A stretch of DNA of 64,000 nucleotides from Rivularia sp. PCC 7116 (GTDB lineage Bacteria; Cyanobacteriota; Cyanobacteriia; Cyanobacteriales; Nostocaceae), in contig NC_019678.1 of assembly GCF_000316665.1 (NCBI RefSeq), positions 248,001 to 312,000 on the forward strand, in the 5' to 3' direction. The translations under genes were made by a program, and so were the position numbers. The stretch's first letter is position 1. Every line of letters begins with the position of its first letter. This document shows positions 9,207 to 17,368 of this stretch, piece after piece. A model generated the notes under the pieces. That model saw only the letters and a program-made list of their open reading frames with translations, was not told the origin of the DNA and did not search any database.

Positions 9207-9796
9207 ATGCATGAGAAGCAAAAGTTGTACCTGGGTGTGGTGCTGTCAAATAGAATCGCAATGAATTATCAAGATTTTCAAATATTCGTCGATAAAAACA
9301 AAAATATTCGCGCTTCTTCAGAACAAGGAGAGATTAGGAGTGAATTACGCTTGGATATGAACGACATCGGACTTGCCTTAGAACTAATTGAGTCTGAAAA
9401 AACGAATAATAATTTACTTAAAAAATTAGGAAGTCAACTTTACCAAGCACTTTTCCCAACTAAATCAACGCTCGATTTCACGCTACAATGACAGCCGCAC
9501 AAGCGAATCAAGAAAATGTCCGCTTGCGCTTAATATTTGAATCTCCTGAATTAGCTGCACTCCCCTGGGAATTTCTCTACGACGAAGATACAAACGTCTT
9601 CTTATACCATTTCTTTATAAAGATGCGCCTAATTTAGCCCGCGTAGGCGGGCTTAGTTTCAGTAGCCCCAGCCTTCCAGGCTGAGGGCGATTAAGCGCAG
9701 CCTCATACAGAATTGGTATTAGGAAACAACACCGAAACTTTTCAGCCCATAGAGGAATACTTGACGAGTCAACTTGAACTAACTTTTCCGCCTTGA
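9207..9796 (+). pseudogene. CHAT-domain protein remnant, frameshifted and MITE-interrupted
   Basis: Bases 9207-9491 encode the N-terminal part of a cyanobacterial CHAT-associated module (YQDFQIFVDK ... LKKLGSQLYQALFPTKS). The frame ends in TGA overlapping an ATG (ATGA, 9488-9491), and the next frame continues the domain: LRLIFESPELAALPWEFLYD, the signature that precedes the CHAT caspase-like fold. A MITE then interrupts at 9605; removal restores NVFLGNNTETFQPIEEYL before an early stop at 9796. The catalytic His/Cys part is missing. The native start is probably ATG 9261. It is broken by a frameshift, an insertion and a C-terminal truncation. Confidence 0.75.
9605..9718. mobile_element. MITE family 1, copy B (114 bp)
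   Basis: TACCATTTCTTTATAAAGAT at the left and ACAGAATTGGTA at the right form the terminal inverted repeats; the two internal hairpins have stems different from copy A with compensating changes. The target TTA is duplicated (9602-9604, 9719-9721). It sits in the CHAT remnant in frame-restoring fashion. Confidence 0.85.
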
Positions 9797-9873
9797 AATA
9801 AATTTCCAGGCTCATAAACGAAGTACGTTAAAACGCACTGTTAGCGCAGCTTGTCCGTAGAACATAATTCTTT

Positions 9874-9932
9874 CCGAGTCTGATTTATCAGACTTTGTAT
9901 ATTAGCCTTGGAATTGATTCCAAGGCTATAAA
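9874..9932. repeat. Two-hairpin interspersed repeat (half element)
   Basis: Two adjacent hairpins, AGTCTGATTTATCAGACT then GCCTTGGAATTGATTCCAAG, separated by TTGTATATTA. The arrangement matches one half of the larger elements at 19641-19817, 28530-28755 and 51155-51345 and the half-copy at about 35500-35555; stems differ in sequence while structure is kept. The bases from here to the next gene at 10137 show no other feature. Confidence 0.55.
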
Positions 9933-10136
9933 TTACGGTTATTGCAGCGAGTGGTAATGTCGTAGCAGTATCCGGATTTCATATCGCGGGTTTTTCGGGA
10001 CATTTGCAAGCGAGCTAGGGATTGAAGCAGAGAACTGATTGATTCCCATTAAAATCCCCATTGCTTGCCGTAGTAAACAATAACAAGTTACTCTGCGCTA
10101 GTGTAATAGATAAAGTAGATTTATTGGTTATTTCCC

Positions 10137-11465
10137 GTGCTGCACCGCAAATATTCAGGTTTATTTTTAAGTTTGGCTGTCTTATTCTCAACCATTACTG
10201 GCTGTGCTAACACTCCATTTGCAAAAAATCTTGAGAAATCCTTGCAAGCTGACTCTAAACTGAAAGATAATCCAGTGGTTTTCGGTGCAAAGCAGGTAAA
10301 TGATAATCAAAAACAACCCGCAAAAAGCTTACCTGCTGATTTTCCAAAAGATATTCCCGTATACACCAACGCTCAACTACAGTCAGTTACCCCAAATGAC
10401 GATAGTAAAGTTAAAATAGCTCGCTGGGTTAGTTCCGTACCAAGCAATTCCATAGTCAGTTTTTATGGCAATCAGTTTAAATCAAATAACTGGGAAATTA
10501 TTAAACAACCTACAGATGGGCAAGGAGAATTTCAAGCACGGCGAAATAATTCAGAAGTTAAAGTAAGCATTGAACCCAAACGCATTACCAACCCCCAACC
10601 AAATCAACCGCTAACTGCTACTGAAATCGTAATCGAATATTCACCAAATACTAACGCTTCGCAAGTTAACGCCACTCCAACCCCTGCAAATACACAAAAT
10701 CCCGATTTTATAGGTCCCGTACAGCCTGGAAATACAGCTGCTCAACCCCAAAATACTCCTCAAACTAATCTTGAATCGCAGGAATTCGCCGATTTAAACA
10801 AAGCACCCCAACAATTACAGCCAAAAATCCAAGATTTAGCAACATTAGGTGTTTTATCCACTCCAACTAATACAGCTAAAACTAATAATCCTGCAAATCA
10901 ATTTCAACCCAACAAAAATATTACCCGTCGCGAATATGCTGGCTGGTTAGTTGCTGCGAATAACGCCATGTATGCGAATTCACCTTCTAAGCAAATTCGT
11001 CTAGCAGGGGAAGCAAATAAAAGTGCTTTTAGCGATGTTAAACAAACAGATCCCGATTTTGCGGCAATCCAAGGATTAGCTGAAGCTGGATTAATTCCCA
11101 GTATTTTATCTGGAGATTCTACACAAGTTTTATTTCGTCCAGATGCACCATTAACCCGAGAGCAAATGCTTTTGTGGAAAATTCCTCTCGATACTCGTCA
11201 AGGTTTACCAACTGCTTCCTTAGATGCAGTCAAACAAACCTGGGGTTTTCAAGATGCAGGAAAAATTGATCCTAAAGCTTTAAGAGCGTTACTCGCAGAT
11301 CATCAAAATGGCGAACAATCTAATATAAGGCGTGTATTTGGTTATACAACATTATTTCAACCAAAGAAAGCTGTAACTCGTGCTGAAGCTGCTGCTGCTT
11401 TATGGTATTTCGGTACTGAAGGTGAAGGAATATCGGCAAACGAAGCTTTGAAGTTAAAGCAGTAG
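10137..11465 (+). CDS. Lipoprotein with C-terminal S-layer homology-like domains
   Basis: 442 residues. Signal peptide with lipobox ITGC (Cys23), a folded region (about 60-170) with ADFPKDIPVYTNAQLQSV that resembles small periplasmic domains of cyanobacterial SLH proteins, a Pro/Asn/Gln-rich linker (about 170-225) and SLH-type segments from about 230 (LATLGVLS ... FQPNKNITRREYAGWLVAANN; FSDVKQTDPDFAAIQGLAEAGLI ... FRPDAPLTREQMLLWKI; FQPKKAVTRAEAAAALWYF). SLH modules bind peptidoglycan or its secondary polymers, so the protein likely links the outer membrane to the wall. The start is GTG at 10137; no strong ribosome site is visible. Confidence 0.82.
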   Translation: MLHRKYSGLFLSLAVLFSTITGCANTPFAKNLEKSLQADSKLKDNPVVFGAKQVNDNQKQPAKSLPADFPKDIPVYTNAQLQSVTPNDDSKVKIARWVSSVPSNSIVSFYGNQFKSNNWEIIKQPTDGQGEFQARRNNSEVKVSIEPKRITNPQPNQPLTATEIVIEYSPNTNASQVNATPTPANTQNPDFIGPVQPGNTAAQPQNTPQTNLESQEFADLNKAPQQLQPKIQDLATLGVLSTPTNTAKTNNPANQFQPNKNITRREYAGWLVAANNAMYANSPSKQIRLAGEANKSAFSDVKQTDPDFAAIQGLAEAGLIPSILSGDSTQVLFRPDAPLTREQMLLWKIPLDTRQGLPTASLDAVKQTWGFQDAGKIDPKALRALLADHQNGEQSNIRRVFGYTTLFQPKKAVTRAEAAAALWYFGTEGEGISANEALKLKQ

Positions 11466-11860
11466 CGAGTAATTGAAAATTTAAACTTTAGTTACCTACT
11501 CCCTTCCCGGCTTTATGATTACCTAAGTGATTGAGGGAGGGAGTGAGAGAGGGAGTGAGTGAGGGAGAAATTTTTATCGGAAATTTTAGAGCGGGATAGG
11601 AATAACATTTGTTGTCTTACAGAGGTTTTATGCAAATCTCGTGATTTACGCACGAAGTATGAATATTTAACCATATCTTCATAAATATTTTATTAATTAT
11701 AAAAAACTTGTAATAATGGCAAAATGAAGTAATTTCACGGTAGCCTATATGCTATCAATAAAAACAACTGTAAATACGTAAGAATTAAATAGAAATTGCT
11801 TCAAAAATCCTTTATTAACTAAGGAAATTTGCGTAATATCTAGAGGAATAGAATTTTAGT
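11466..11860. other. Intergenic region with a G-rich low-complexity tract
   Basis: About 395 bp without a gene. Bases 11531-11570 are a purine tract of GAGGGAG/GAGTGAG units on the plus strand. The last 150 bases are AT-rich and hold the promoter region of the GDSL hydrolase, with AGAGGAATAG shortly before its ATG. Confidence 0.5.
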
Positions 11861-12898
11861 ATGAAAAAAGCATTAACAACGGCAGGATTCCTTCTCTTCT
11901 CATTGATGCTGCCTTGTAGAGCAATGGCTAGCAATTTCAGTCAGTTCTATGTATTTGGTGATAGTCTCTCAGATACGGGTAATATTTTTACTGCTACAGA
12001 AGGCTTAGAAAATCCTGAAAGTGCATTTCCTCCCAGCCCCCCTTACGCTCAGGGACGTTTTTCTAATGGTGATATATGGGTAGATTTTGTTGGAGATGAA
12101 ATAAGATTAACTCCAACTACATTAATACCACCACAAACAAATATTCCTACAGATGGTGTTAACTTCGCGACTGGTGGTTCTTCTTCTGGTTTAAATAATG
12201 CTTTTGTCCCAGATTTACCTTTACCGGGAGTTTTAGGACAAGTCGGTTTATTTACCCAAACTTTACAAGCAAATAATCAACAAGCTGACCCCAATGCGCT
12301 TTATACGGTATGGGGAGGTGCCAACGATTACTTATTTGGTGGCGTTACAGACCCCAACCAAACAGTCAATAATTTATCAAATGCAATTGGTTCATTAACT
12401 CAAGCAGGTGCTAAAAATATCGCAGTATTTAACTTGCCCGATTTAGGTCAAACTCCACTTGCGATCGCGAATGGAATTTCCCCAGAATTAACTCAACTGA
12501 CTATTGCTCATAACGCAGCATTAGAGCAAGCTTTAGATGGATTTAGTGCCAATCCAGAGGTTAATATCATTCCTGTTGATATCAATTCTCTATTTAATCG
12601 GGCAGTAGCTAATCCAGGAGAATTTGGTTTTACGCAAAATTCAGCTATTCCTTGTGTAGTAGGAGACTTTAGTAATATTAGTAGCGTATGCGATAACCCC
12701 GATGAATTTATCTTCTTCGATGCAGTACATCCAAGTTCAAAAAGTCATCGCTTAGTAGCGGATGCAACCTTGAGCGCAATTAAGCACGAAACTGTACCCG
12801 AACCTTCTACAGTTTTAAGTACGTTAGTAATTGGTGCAGTAGGTACGGTAGGAGTGTTAAAGCGCAAGCGTAAAAACTTATCAACATTAAATAAATAA
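11861..12898 (+). CDS. Secreted SGNH/GDSL hydrolase with PEP-CTERM anchor
   Basis: 345 residues. Sec signal peptide (1-23, ending AMA), then the GDSL esterase blocks: FGDSLSDTG with nucleophile Ser35, GGSSSG (oxyanion region), WGGANDYLFGG (block III Asn) and DAVHPSSKSH (catalytic Asp/His, about residue 287-295). The C-terminus is a PEP-CTERM signal: VPEPST, a hydrophobic helix and a KRKRK tail, so the enzyme is exported and probably processed by an exosortase. Substrate is likely a carboxylic ester such as a lipid or acylated polysaccharide. Monocistronic. Confidence 0.9.
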   Translation: MKKALTTAGFLLFSLMLPCRAMASNFSQFYVFGDSLSDTGNIFTATEGLENPESAFPPSPPYAQGRFSNGDIWVDFVGDEIRLTPTTLIPPQTNIPTDGVNFATGGSSSGLNNAFVPDLPLPGVLGQVGLFTQTLQANNQQADPNALYTVWGGANDYLFGGVTDPNQTVNNLSNAIGSLTQAGAKNIAVFNLPDLGQTPLAIANGISPELTQLTIAHNAALEQALDGFSANPEVNIIPVDINSLFNRAVANPGEFGFTQNSAIPCVVGDFSNISSVCDNPDEFIFFDAVHPSSKSHRLVADATLSAIKHETVPEPSTVLSTLVIGAVGTVGVLKRKRKNLSTLNK

Positions 12899-12940
12899 AT
12901 TCAATTCGTAATCAATGCTCGTTTAAATTAGAACCAAAAC

Positions 12941-13006
12941 GTTGGGTTATGACACGATAATATATTGTCGTTACAAATGAAATTCTAATTTCGTGTCTAA
13001 CCCAAC
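12941..13006. repeat. Interspersed inverted repeat
   Basis: GTTGGGTTATGACACGA pairs with TCGTGTCTAACCCAAC. Same family as 4584-4650. It lies just before the M42 peptidase and could act as a terminator for the GDSL gene, but lacks a T-run. Confidence 0.55.
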
Positions 13007-13033
13007 CTACTAATTACTATTGAAATATTAATA

Positions 13034-14086
13034 ATGTCAGATTCAGATTACGAGCAATTATTCCAAACAATCGAATCATTAGTAATGCATCATTCCCCTA
13101 GTGGTGCAGAAACTGAAATTAACCAATACTTAATGCAGCGATTTCAAAATTTAGGTGTGGAGGTATGGCAAGATAGAGCCGATAATATTATTGCTAAAAT
13201 TCCCGGAAAAAAATCCGATTATCCGATTGCAATTACCGCTCATAAAGATGAAATTGGCGCGATTGTTAAAACTGTTGGTGAAGCAGGTATCGTCGAAGTT
13301 CGTAAATTAGGAGGTGCTTTCCCCTGGGTTTACGGTGAGGGAGTAGTAGATTTATTAGGTGACAAAGAAACTATTAGCGGTGTTCTCAGTTTTGGTTCTC
13401 GCCACGTATCTCATGAATCACCACAAAAAATGTTTCAACAAGACGTAGCATTGAAATGGGAAGATGCTTGGATTGAAACTAAATGCAGCGCTTTAGAGTT
13501 AGAAAATGCCGGTATTCGCCCCGGAAGCAGAATGGTTATAAGTAAGCACCGCAAGCATCCGATTCGTTTAAAAGACCATATTGCCAGCTACACTTTAGAT
13601 AACAAAGCCTCGGTTGCTATATTATTAGCTTTAGCAGAAAAAGTTAAACAACCAGCAGTAGATGTATATTTAGTAGCCTCTGCAAAAGAAGAAGTCGGAG
13701 CAATCGGAGCGCTTTATTTCTCTCAAAACCAACGATTAGATGCAATTATTGCTTTAGAAATTTGTCCGCTTTCTTCAGAGTATCCCATAGAAGATGGTGA
13801 AAGTCCGGTAATACTTTCCCAAGATAGCTACGGAATTTACGACGAAAATCTCAACGGGCAACTCCGCAACTGTGCCAAACAATTAGATATGCCCGTACAA
13901 TTAGCAACCTTGAGTCAATTTGGTAGCGATGCTTCTATTGCCATGAAATTTGGTCACGTTCCCCGTGGTGCTTGTTTAAGCTTTCCCACACAAAACACTC
14001 ATGGATATGAAATTGCACATTTGGGAGCAATAGCAAATTGTATCGATTTATTGAAAGAATTTTGCGAGAGTATGGATAGTGGTTAG
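13034..14086 (+). CDS. M42 family metallopeptidase (glutamyl aminopeptidase/FrvX-like)
   Basis: 350 residues, usual size for the dinuclear M42 aminopeptidases. Metal ligands are visible: TAHKDEIG (His70, Asp72), YTLDNKASVA (bridging Asp), SAKEEVGAIGA (catalytic Glu and ligand Glu), ALEICPL (Asp is replaced by Glu here) and THGYEIAHL (final His). These soluble enzymes trim peptides and may assemble as tetrahedral oligomers. ATG at 13034 follows an AT-rich leader. The next gene (CBS protein) is about 120 bp downstream and probably separate. Confidence 0.88.
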   Translation: MSDSDYEQLFQTIESLVMHHSPSGAETEINQYLMQRFQNLGVEVWQDRADNIIAKIPGKKSDYPIAITAHKDEIGAIVKTVGEAGIVEVRKLGGAFPWVYGEGVVDLLGDKETISGVLSFGSRHVSHESPQKMFQQDVALKWEDAWIETKCSALELENAGIRPGSRMVISKHRKHPIRLKDHIASYTLDNKASVAILLALAEKVKQPAVDVYLVASAKEEVGAIGALYFSQNQRLDAIIALEICPLSSEYPIEDGESPVILSQDSYGIYDENLNGQLRNCAKQLDMPVQLATLSQFGSDASIAMKFGHVPRGACLSFPTQNTHGYEIAHLGAIANCIDLLKEFCESMDSG

Positions 14087-14209
14087 CGGAATAATTTACA
14101 ACTAACAACTAACACCCAATAACTAATAAGTAACATTCTATTAACCCTTTGAGCTTCAGAGCCGCAATTTTCTACAATGAGTTCAGAGTAAAAAAATAAA
14201 GTTACCTAT

Positions 14210-14674
14210 ATGCTAAAAAACGTTTCCGAAGTGATGACTTCCAACCCAATAACGGTAAAGACTGACACCCCTTTACGAGAAGCTATTAAAATTTTGGCTG
14301 AAAAACGTATCAGCGGCTTACCTGTTGTAGATGATGCAGGTCATTTAATCGGTATTATTTCGGAAACTGATTTAATGTGGCAACAAGCTGGTGTTACCCC
14401 ACCAGCATATTTTATGATTTTTGATAGCGTTATTTATTTAAAAAATCCGATTGAATACGAACGCGAGCTACACAAGGCTTTAGGACAAACTGTCGGAGAA
14501 GTAATGAGTCAAAAACCTATTACTATTTCACCTGATAAGCCTTTAAGAGAAGCTGCCAAAATAATGCGCGATCGCAAAATTCATCGTCTTCCAGTTGTGG
14601 ATGATTCCGAGCAAATAGTTGGTATCCTGTCATTGGGCGATATTATTCGCGATATGGCACAAGTTGAAAGTTAG
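14210..14674 (+). CDS. CBS-domain pair protein
   Basis: 154 residues consisting of two CBS motifs and nothing else: V-SEVMTSNPITVKTDTPLREAIKIL ... ISGLPVVDDAGHLIGIISETDL (1-60) and VGEVMSQKPITISPDKPLREAAKIM ... IHRLPVVDDSEQIVGILSLGDI (about 92-148). A Bateman module of this type senses adenosine nucleotides and modulates a partner, here unknown. The short insertion between motifs (PPAYFMIFDSVIYLKNPIEY) is typical of the cyanobacterial/plastid version. It precedes nblB by 73 bp on the same strand. Confidence 0.88.
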   Translation: MLKNVSEVMTSNPITVKTDTPLREAIKILAEKRISGLPVVDDAGHLIGIISETDLMWQQAGVTPPAYFMIFDSVIYLKNPIEYERELHKALGQTVGEVMSQKPITISPDKPLREAAKIMRDRKIHRLPVVDDSEQIVGILSLGDIIRDMAQVES

Positions 14675-14747
14675 TTGAAAAGTTTGTAACTAACAACTAA
14701 CAACTAATAACTAATAACTAATAATTTGAGAAGAGAGAATAATAAAA

Positions 14748-15404
14748 ATGAGTATTACCCCCGATACAGTAAAAAAAAAGCTCGAAAGTGAAGATTTAGG
14801 CGATCGCTTGCGGGGAGTAAATGAAATTCGGCAATTAGAACCTGCTATTGGTTTTGAATTGGTGCAAAGCGCAATTACAGATAAAAACGCTCGGGTGCGA
14901 TATTCGGCTGCGAGTCAGTTCGATACTTTGGGCACGCAAGATTTAGATAAATCTTTGGATTTATTACGCGGATTACTTCAAGATCCCGAAGCTGACGTAC
15001 AAGCAGCAGCAGCAGACTGTTTGGGAGGTTTGAAATTAGTAGCTGCTTTTGATGATTTGCAACAACTTTACCAATCTACCGAGGAGTGGATTGTTAAATT
15101 AAGCGTGGTTGCAGCTTTGGGAGAGTTGGGGGAACCACGAGGTTTCGATCTGCTCAAACAGGCACTTTCGGAAGACAACGATTTAGTTAAAACTGCTGCA
15201 ATTAGCTCTATGGGTGAATTAGGAAATCCTCAAGCAGTATCAATTTTGGAGTCTTATGCTTCCAATTCAGATTGGCAAATCCGCTATAGAGTTGCTCAAG
15301 CCTTAAACCGATTGGGTACGGAACAAGCAAAACCTATTTTAGAAAACTTGGCAAATGATGAAGTAGAAGCTGTTGCAGAAGAAGCAAAAAAAAATATTAG
15401 TTAG
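14748..15404 (+). CDS. nblB: HEAT-repeat phycobilisome degradation protein NblB
   Basis: 218 residues of PBS-lyase/HEAT repeats (for example AVSILESYASNSDWQIRYRV and the ALGELGEP turns), the size and layout of NblB. NblB is needed for phycobilisome breakdown under nutrient stress and is related to bilin lyases; it probably detaches chromophores from phycobiliproteins. GAGAAGAGAG lies upstream of ATG 14748. The TAG stop is also the first base of a 28-bp tandem repeat block, so the repeat array abuts the coding end exactly. The assignment rests on overall similarity; other HEAT-repeat proteins are possible. Confidence 0.75.
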   Translation: MSITPDTVKKKLESEDLGDRLRGVNEIRQLEPAIGFELVQSAITDKNARVRYSAASQFDTLGTQDLDKSLDLLRGLLQDPEADVQAAAADCLGGLKLVAAFDDLQQLYQSTEEWIVKLSVVAALGELGEPRGFDLLKQALSEDNDLVKTAAISSMGELGNPQAVSILESYASNSDWQIRYRVAQALNRLGTEQAKPILENLANDEVEAVAEEAKKNIS

Positions 15405-15543
15405 TTGATGTTCCACATCCTGCGGGTGAAAGTTGATGTTCCACATCCTGCGGGTGAAAGTTGATGATCTACACCCTGCGGGTGAAAGTTGATGATCTAC
15501 ACCCTGCGGGTGAAAGTTGATGATCCACACCCTGCGGGTGAAA
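15404..15543. repeat. Five tandem copies of a 28 bp unit after nblB
   Basis: The units start at 15404, 15432, 15460, 15488 and 15516, each GTTGATG, a variable 4-5 bases, then CA(C/T)CCTGCGGGTGAAA; a partial sixth (GTTGATAA) follows. Units 1-2 read TTCCACATCC, 3-4 ATCTACACCC and 5 ATCCACACCC, so variants come in pairs. Each unit contains the small palindrome-like CCTGCGGG. Confidence 0.9.
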
Positions 15544-15565
15544 GTTGATAATTAAATCTAATTCC

Positions 15566-15654
15566 TAACCACCAACCACTAACCACTAACCACTAACCAC
15601 TAACCACTAACCACTAACCACCAACCACTAACCACTAACCACCAACCACTAACT
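15566..15654. repeat. Heptanucleotide tandem repeat (STRR)
   Basis: Twelve or so copies of AACCACT with AACCACC variants, the short tandemly repeated type known from heterocystous cyanobacteria. The stop codon of the minus-strand gene at 15649 falls inside the last unit. Confidence 0.85.
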
Positions 15655-16038
15655 TTGCTTCGATTTTAAATGCTGACGCAAACTAAATAAACTCGCTGTT
15701 TGCCCCAAAGATAGCGGTAAGAGCGATATTCCTTCTAAGCGAGACTGTACCCAACCTTCTCCCCAATACCACTCATGAAACCCGTCAATTCCTTGACTCA
15801 GCAATAGACGCAAACTATTTGCAGAAGCTACGTCTACCTGGTGATGAATTGATAAAGGACCAATATGAGTGGTAAACTCAAAGCCAGAATGCAGTTGTTC
15901 TGGCATAGATCCAGAAGGAAATTTTCCACTAGGCAACCATTTTCCTAACTGCATTGGATGTAATATACTTTCAGTAATTACCTGTTGCGTTGCATCTACT
16001 TCTATCCGCAACTGACTTGTTTGAAAACTACCGAGCAT
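15649..16038 (-). CDS. Hypothetical protein (possible SRPBCC/START-like fold)
   Basis: 129 residues, soluble, no signal peptide. The text FQTSQLRIEVDATQQVITESILHPMQLGKWLPSG with GFEFTTHIGPLSIHHQVDVA and a terminal helix resembles the beta-strand/helix pattern of polyketide-cyclase/START-type ligand-binding proteins, but no diagnostic motif is present. Start ATG 16038. Stop lies in the heptad repeat block, which may have replaced the original 3' end. Divergent from hslO. Confidence 0.65.
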   Translation of the reverse strand: MLGSFQTSQLRIEVDATQQVITESILHPMQLGKWLPSGKFPSGSMPEQLHSGFEFTTHIGPLSIHHQVDVASANSLRLLLSQGIDGFHEWYWGEGWVQSRLEGISLLPLSLGQTASLFSLRQHLKSKQS

Positions 16039-16299
16039 TTTTACCCTCCGGCTATTCTACGAGAAGAACTTTTACTAAAGACTTGACGAACCCATGAAAC
16101 TGGATTCCGGCACACCTTACTGGTTTACAAAGTTATTTAATCTACTAATATAGTATGGCAAATATATCTATATGCCGCTCCATCTACCGAATCGAATTAT
16201 ATTTTGTATTTAATGAGGCTTTAGATAATATTCCATCCTCCGAAAATAAACATCATACAATATAGAAAGTTTGTATATTAAGAAATGTAAGGTTAACGC

Positions 16300-17199
16300 A
16301 TGGCGGATCAGTTAATTCGCGCTACAGCAGCTGACGGTGGAATTCGTGCTGTAGGTGCTATTACTACAAAGTTGACCTCTGTTGCACGAGAACGTCACAA
16401 TCTTTCCTATGTGGCGACTGCGGCATTGGGTAGGACAATGACTGCGGGGTTATTAATGGCTTCTGGTATGAAGCGTGTAGGCTCAAGAGTCAATGTCCGA
16501 ATTAAAGGTGATGGTCCTTTAGGTGGAATTTTGGTTGATGCGGGTTTAGATGGAACTGTACGCGGTTATGTCGGAAACCCCAAGGTAGAATTGCCTCCTA
16601 ATCCTCAAGGTAAATTAGATGTTGGTGGTGCTGTTGGCAAAGGTTTTCTATACGTAGTTCGCGATGTCGGTTTCGGTTATCCCTATTCTAGTACTGTAGA
16701 ACTAGTTTCTGGGGAAGTTGGAGAAGATATAGCTCATTATTTACTAAGTTCGGAGCAAACGCCTTCGGCTATTGTTTTGGGTGTATTTGTAGGAGCGCAA
16801 GGAGTTACCGCATCAGGAGGATTGCTAGTTCAAATTTTACCTAAAGCTGCTAGAGATGATGCTTTAGTCGAAACATTAGAATCTCGTGTCGCAGCTCTCC
16901 AAGGATTTACACCTCTTTTGCAGGCAGGAAAAAATCTCACAGAAATTTTACAAGATATATTGGGAGATATGGGGCTTAATATATTTCCAGAATCCCAAAT
17001 GTTACGGTTTAATTGTGGCTGTTCTTTTGACAGAATGCTAGGAGCTTTAAAAATTTTAGGAGAAGCTGAACTGCAAGATATGATTTCTAAGGATGATGGG
17101 GCAGAAGCAACTTGTGATTTTTGTGGCGAGGTATACCAAGCCAATAGTAAACAGTTAGCCCAGCTAATTGCCGATATACAGGCAGAGTCTTCTGTTTAG
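16300..17199 (+). CDS. hslO: Redox-regulated chaperone Hsp33
   Basis: Cytoplasmic holdase activated by oxidation and heat. 299 residues, full length: N-terminal core domain (ATAADGGIRAVGAITT) and C-terminal redox switch with the four zinc cysteines as CGC (239, 241) and CDFC (272, 275). In reduced protein these bind zinc; disulphide formation releases it and activates the chaperone. ATG 16300; the upstream GTAAGG (16287-16292) is a plausible ribosome site. No operon partner. Confidence 0.96.
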   Translation: MADQLIRATAADGGIRAVGAITTKLTSVARERHNLSYVATAALGRTMTAGLLMASGMKRVGSRVNVRIKGDGPLGGILVDAGLDGTVRGYVGNPKVELPPNPQGKLDVGGAVGKGFLYVVRDVGFGYPYSSTVELVSGEVGEDIAHYLLSSEQTPSAIVLGVFVGAQGVTASGGLLVQILPKAARDDALVETLESRVAALQGFTPLLQAGKNLTEILQDILGDMGLNIFPESQMLRFNCGCSFDRMLGALKILGEAELQDMISKDDGAEATCDFCGEVYQANSKQLAQLIADIQAESSV

Positions 17200-17368
17200 C
17201 GTTCACGTATAAAAAAATACCGATAAATACTAGGAAGTAATGGTATCTATGGAGATATAATAATGCTGTAAAAATAGCTTTTTCAATAACACAGAAAATT
17301 GCTATAGTAACAGCGATTTTCGCTTCCTCAAGTCAACAAACCCCTGTTAATATAATTTGGTGTGAGAG

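Noticed and set aside
9615-9815. Minus-strand frame over the CHAT remnant
   Set aside because: Mostly MITE sequence read backwards.
15339-15530. Minus-strand frame with repeated INFHPQ-like peptides
   Set aside because: Product of the 28 bp tandem repeats; overlaps nblB antisense.
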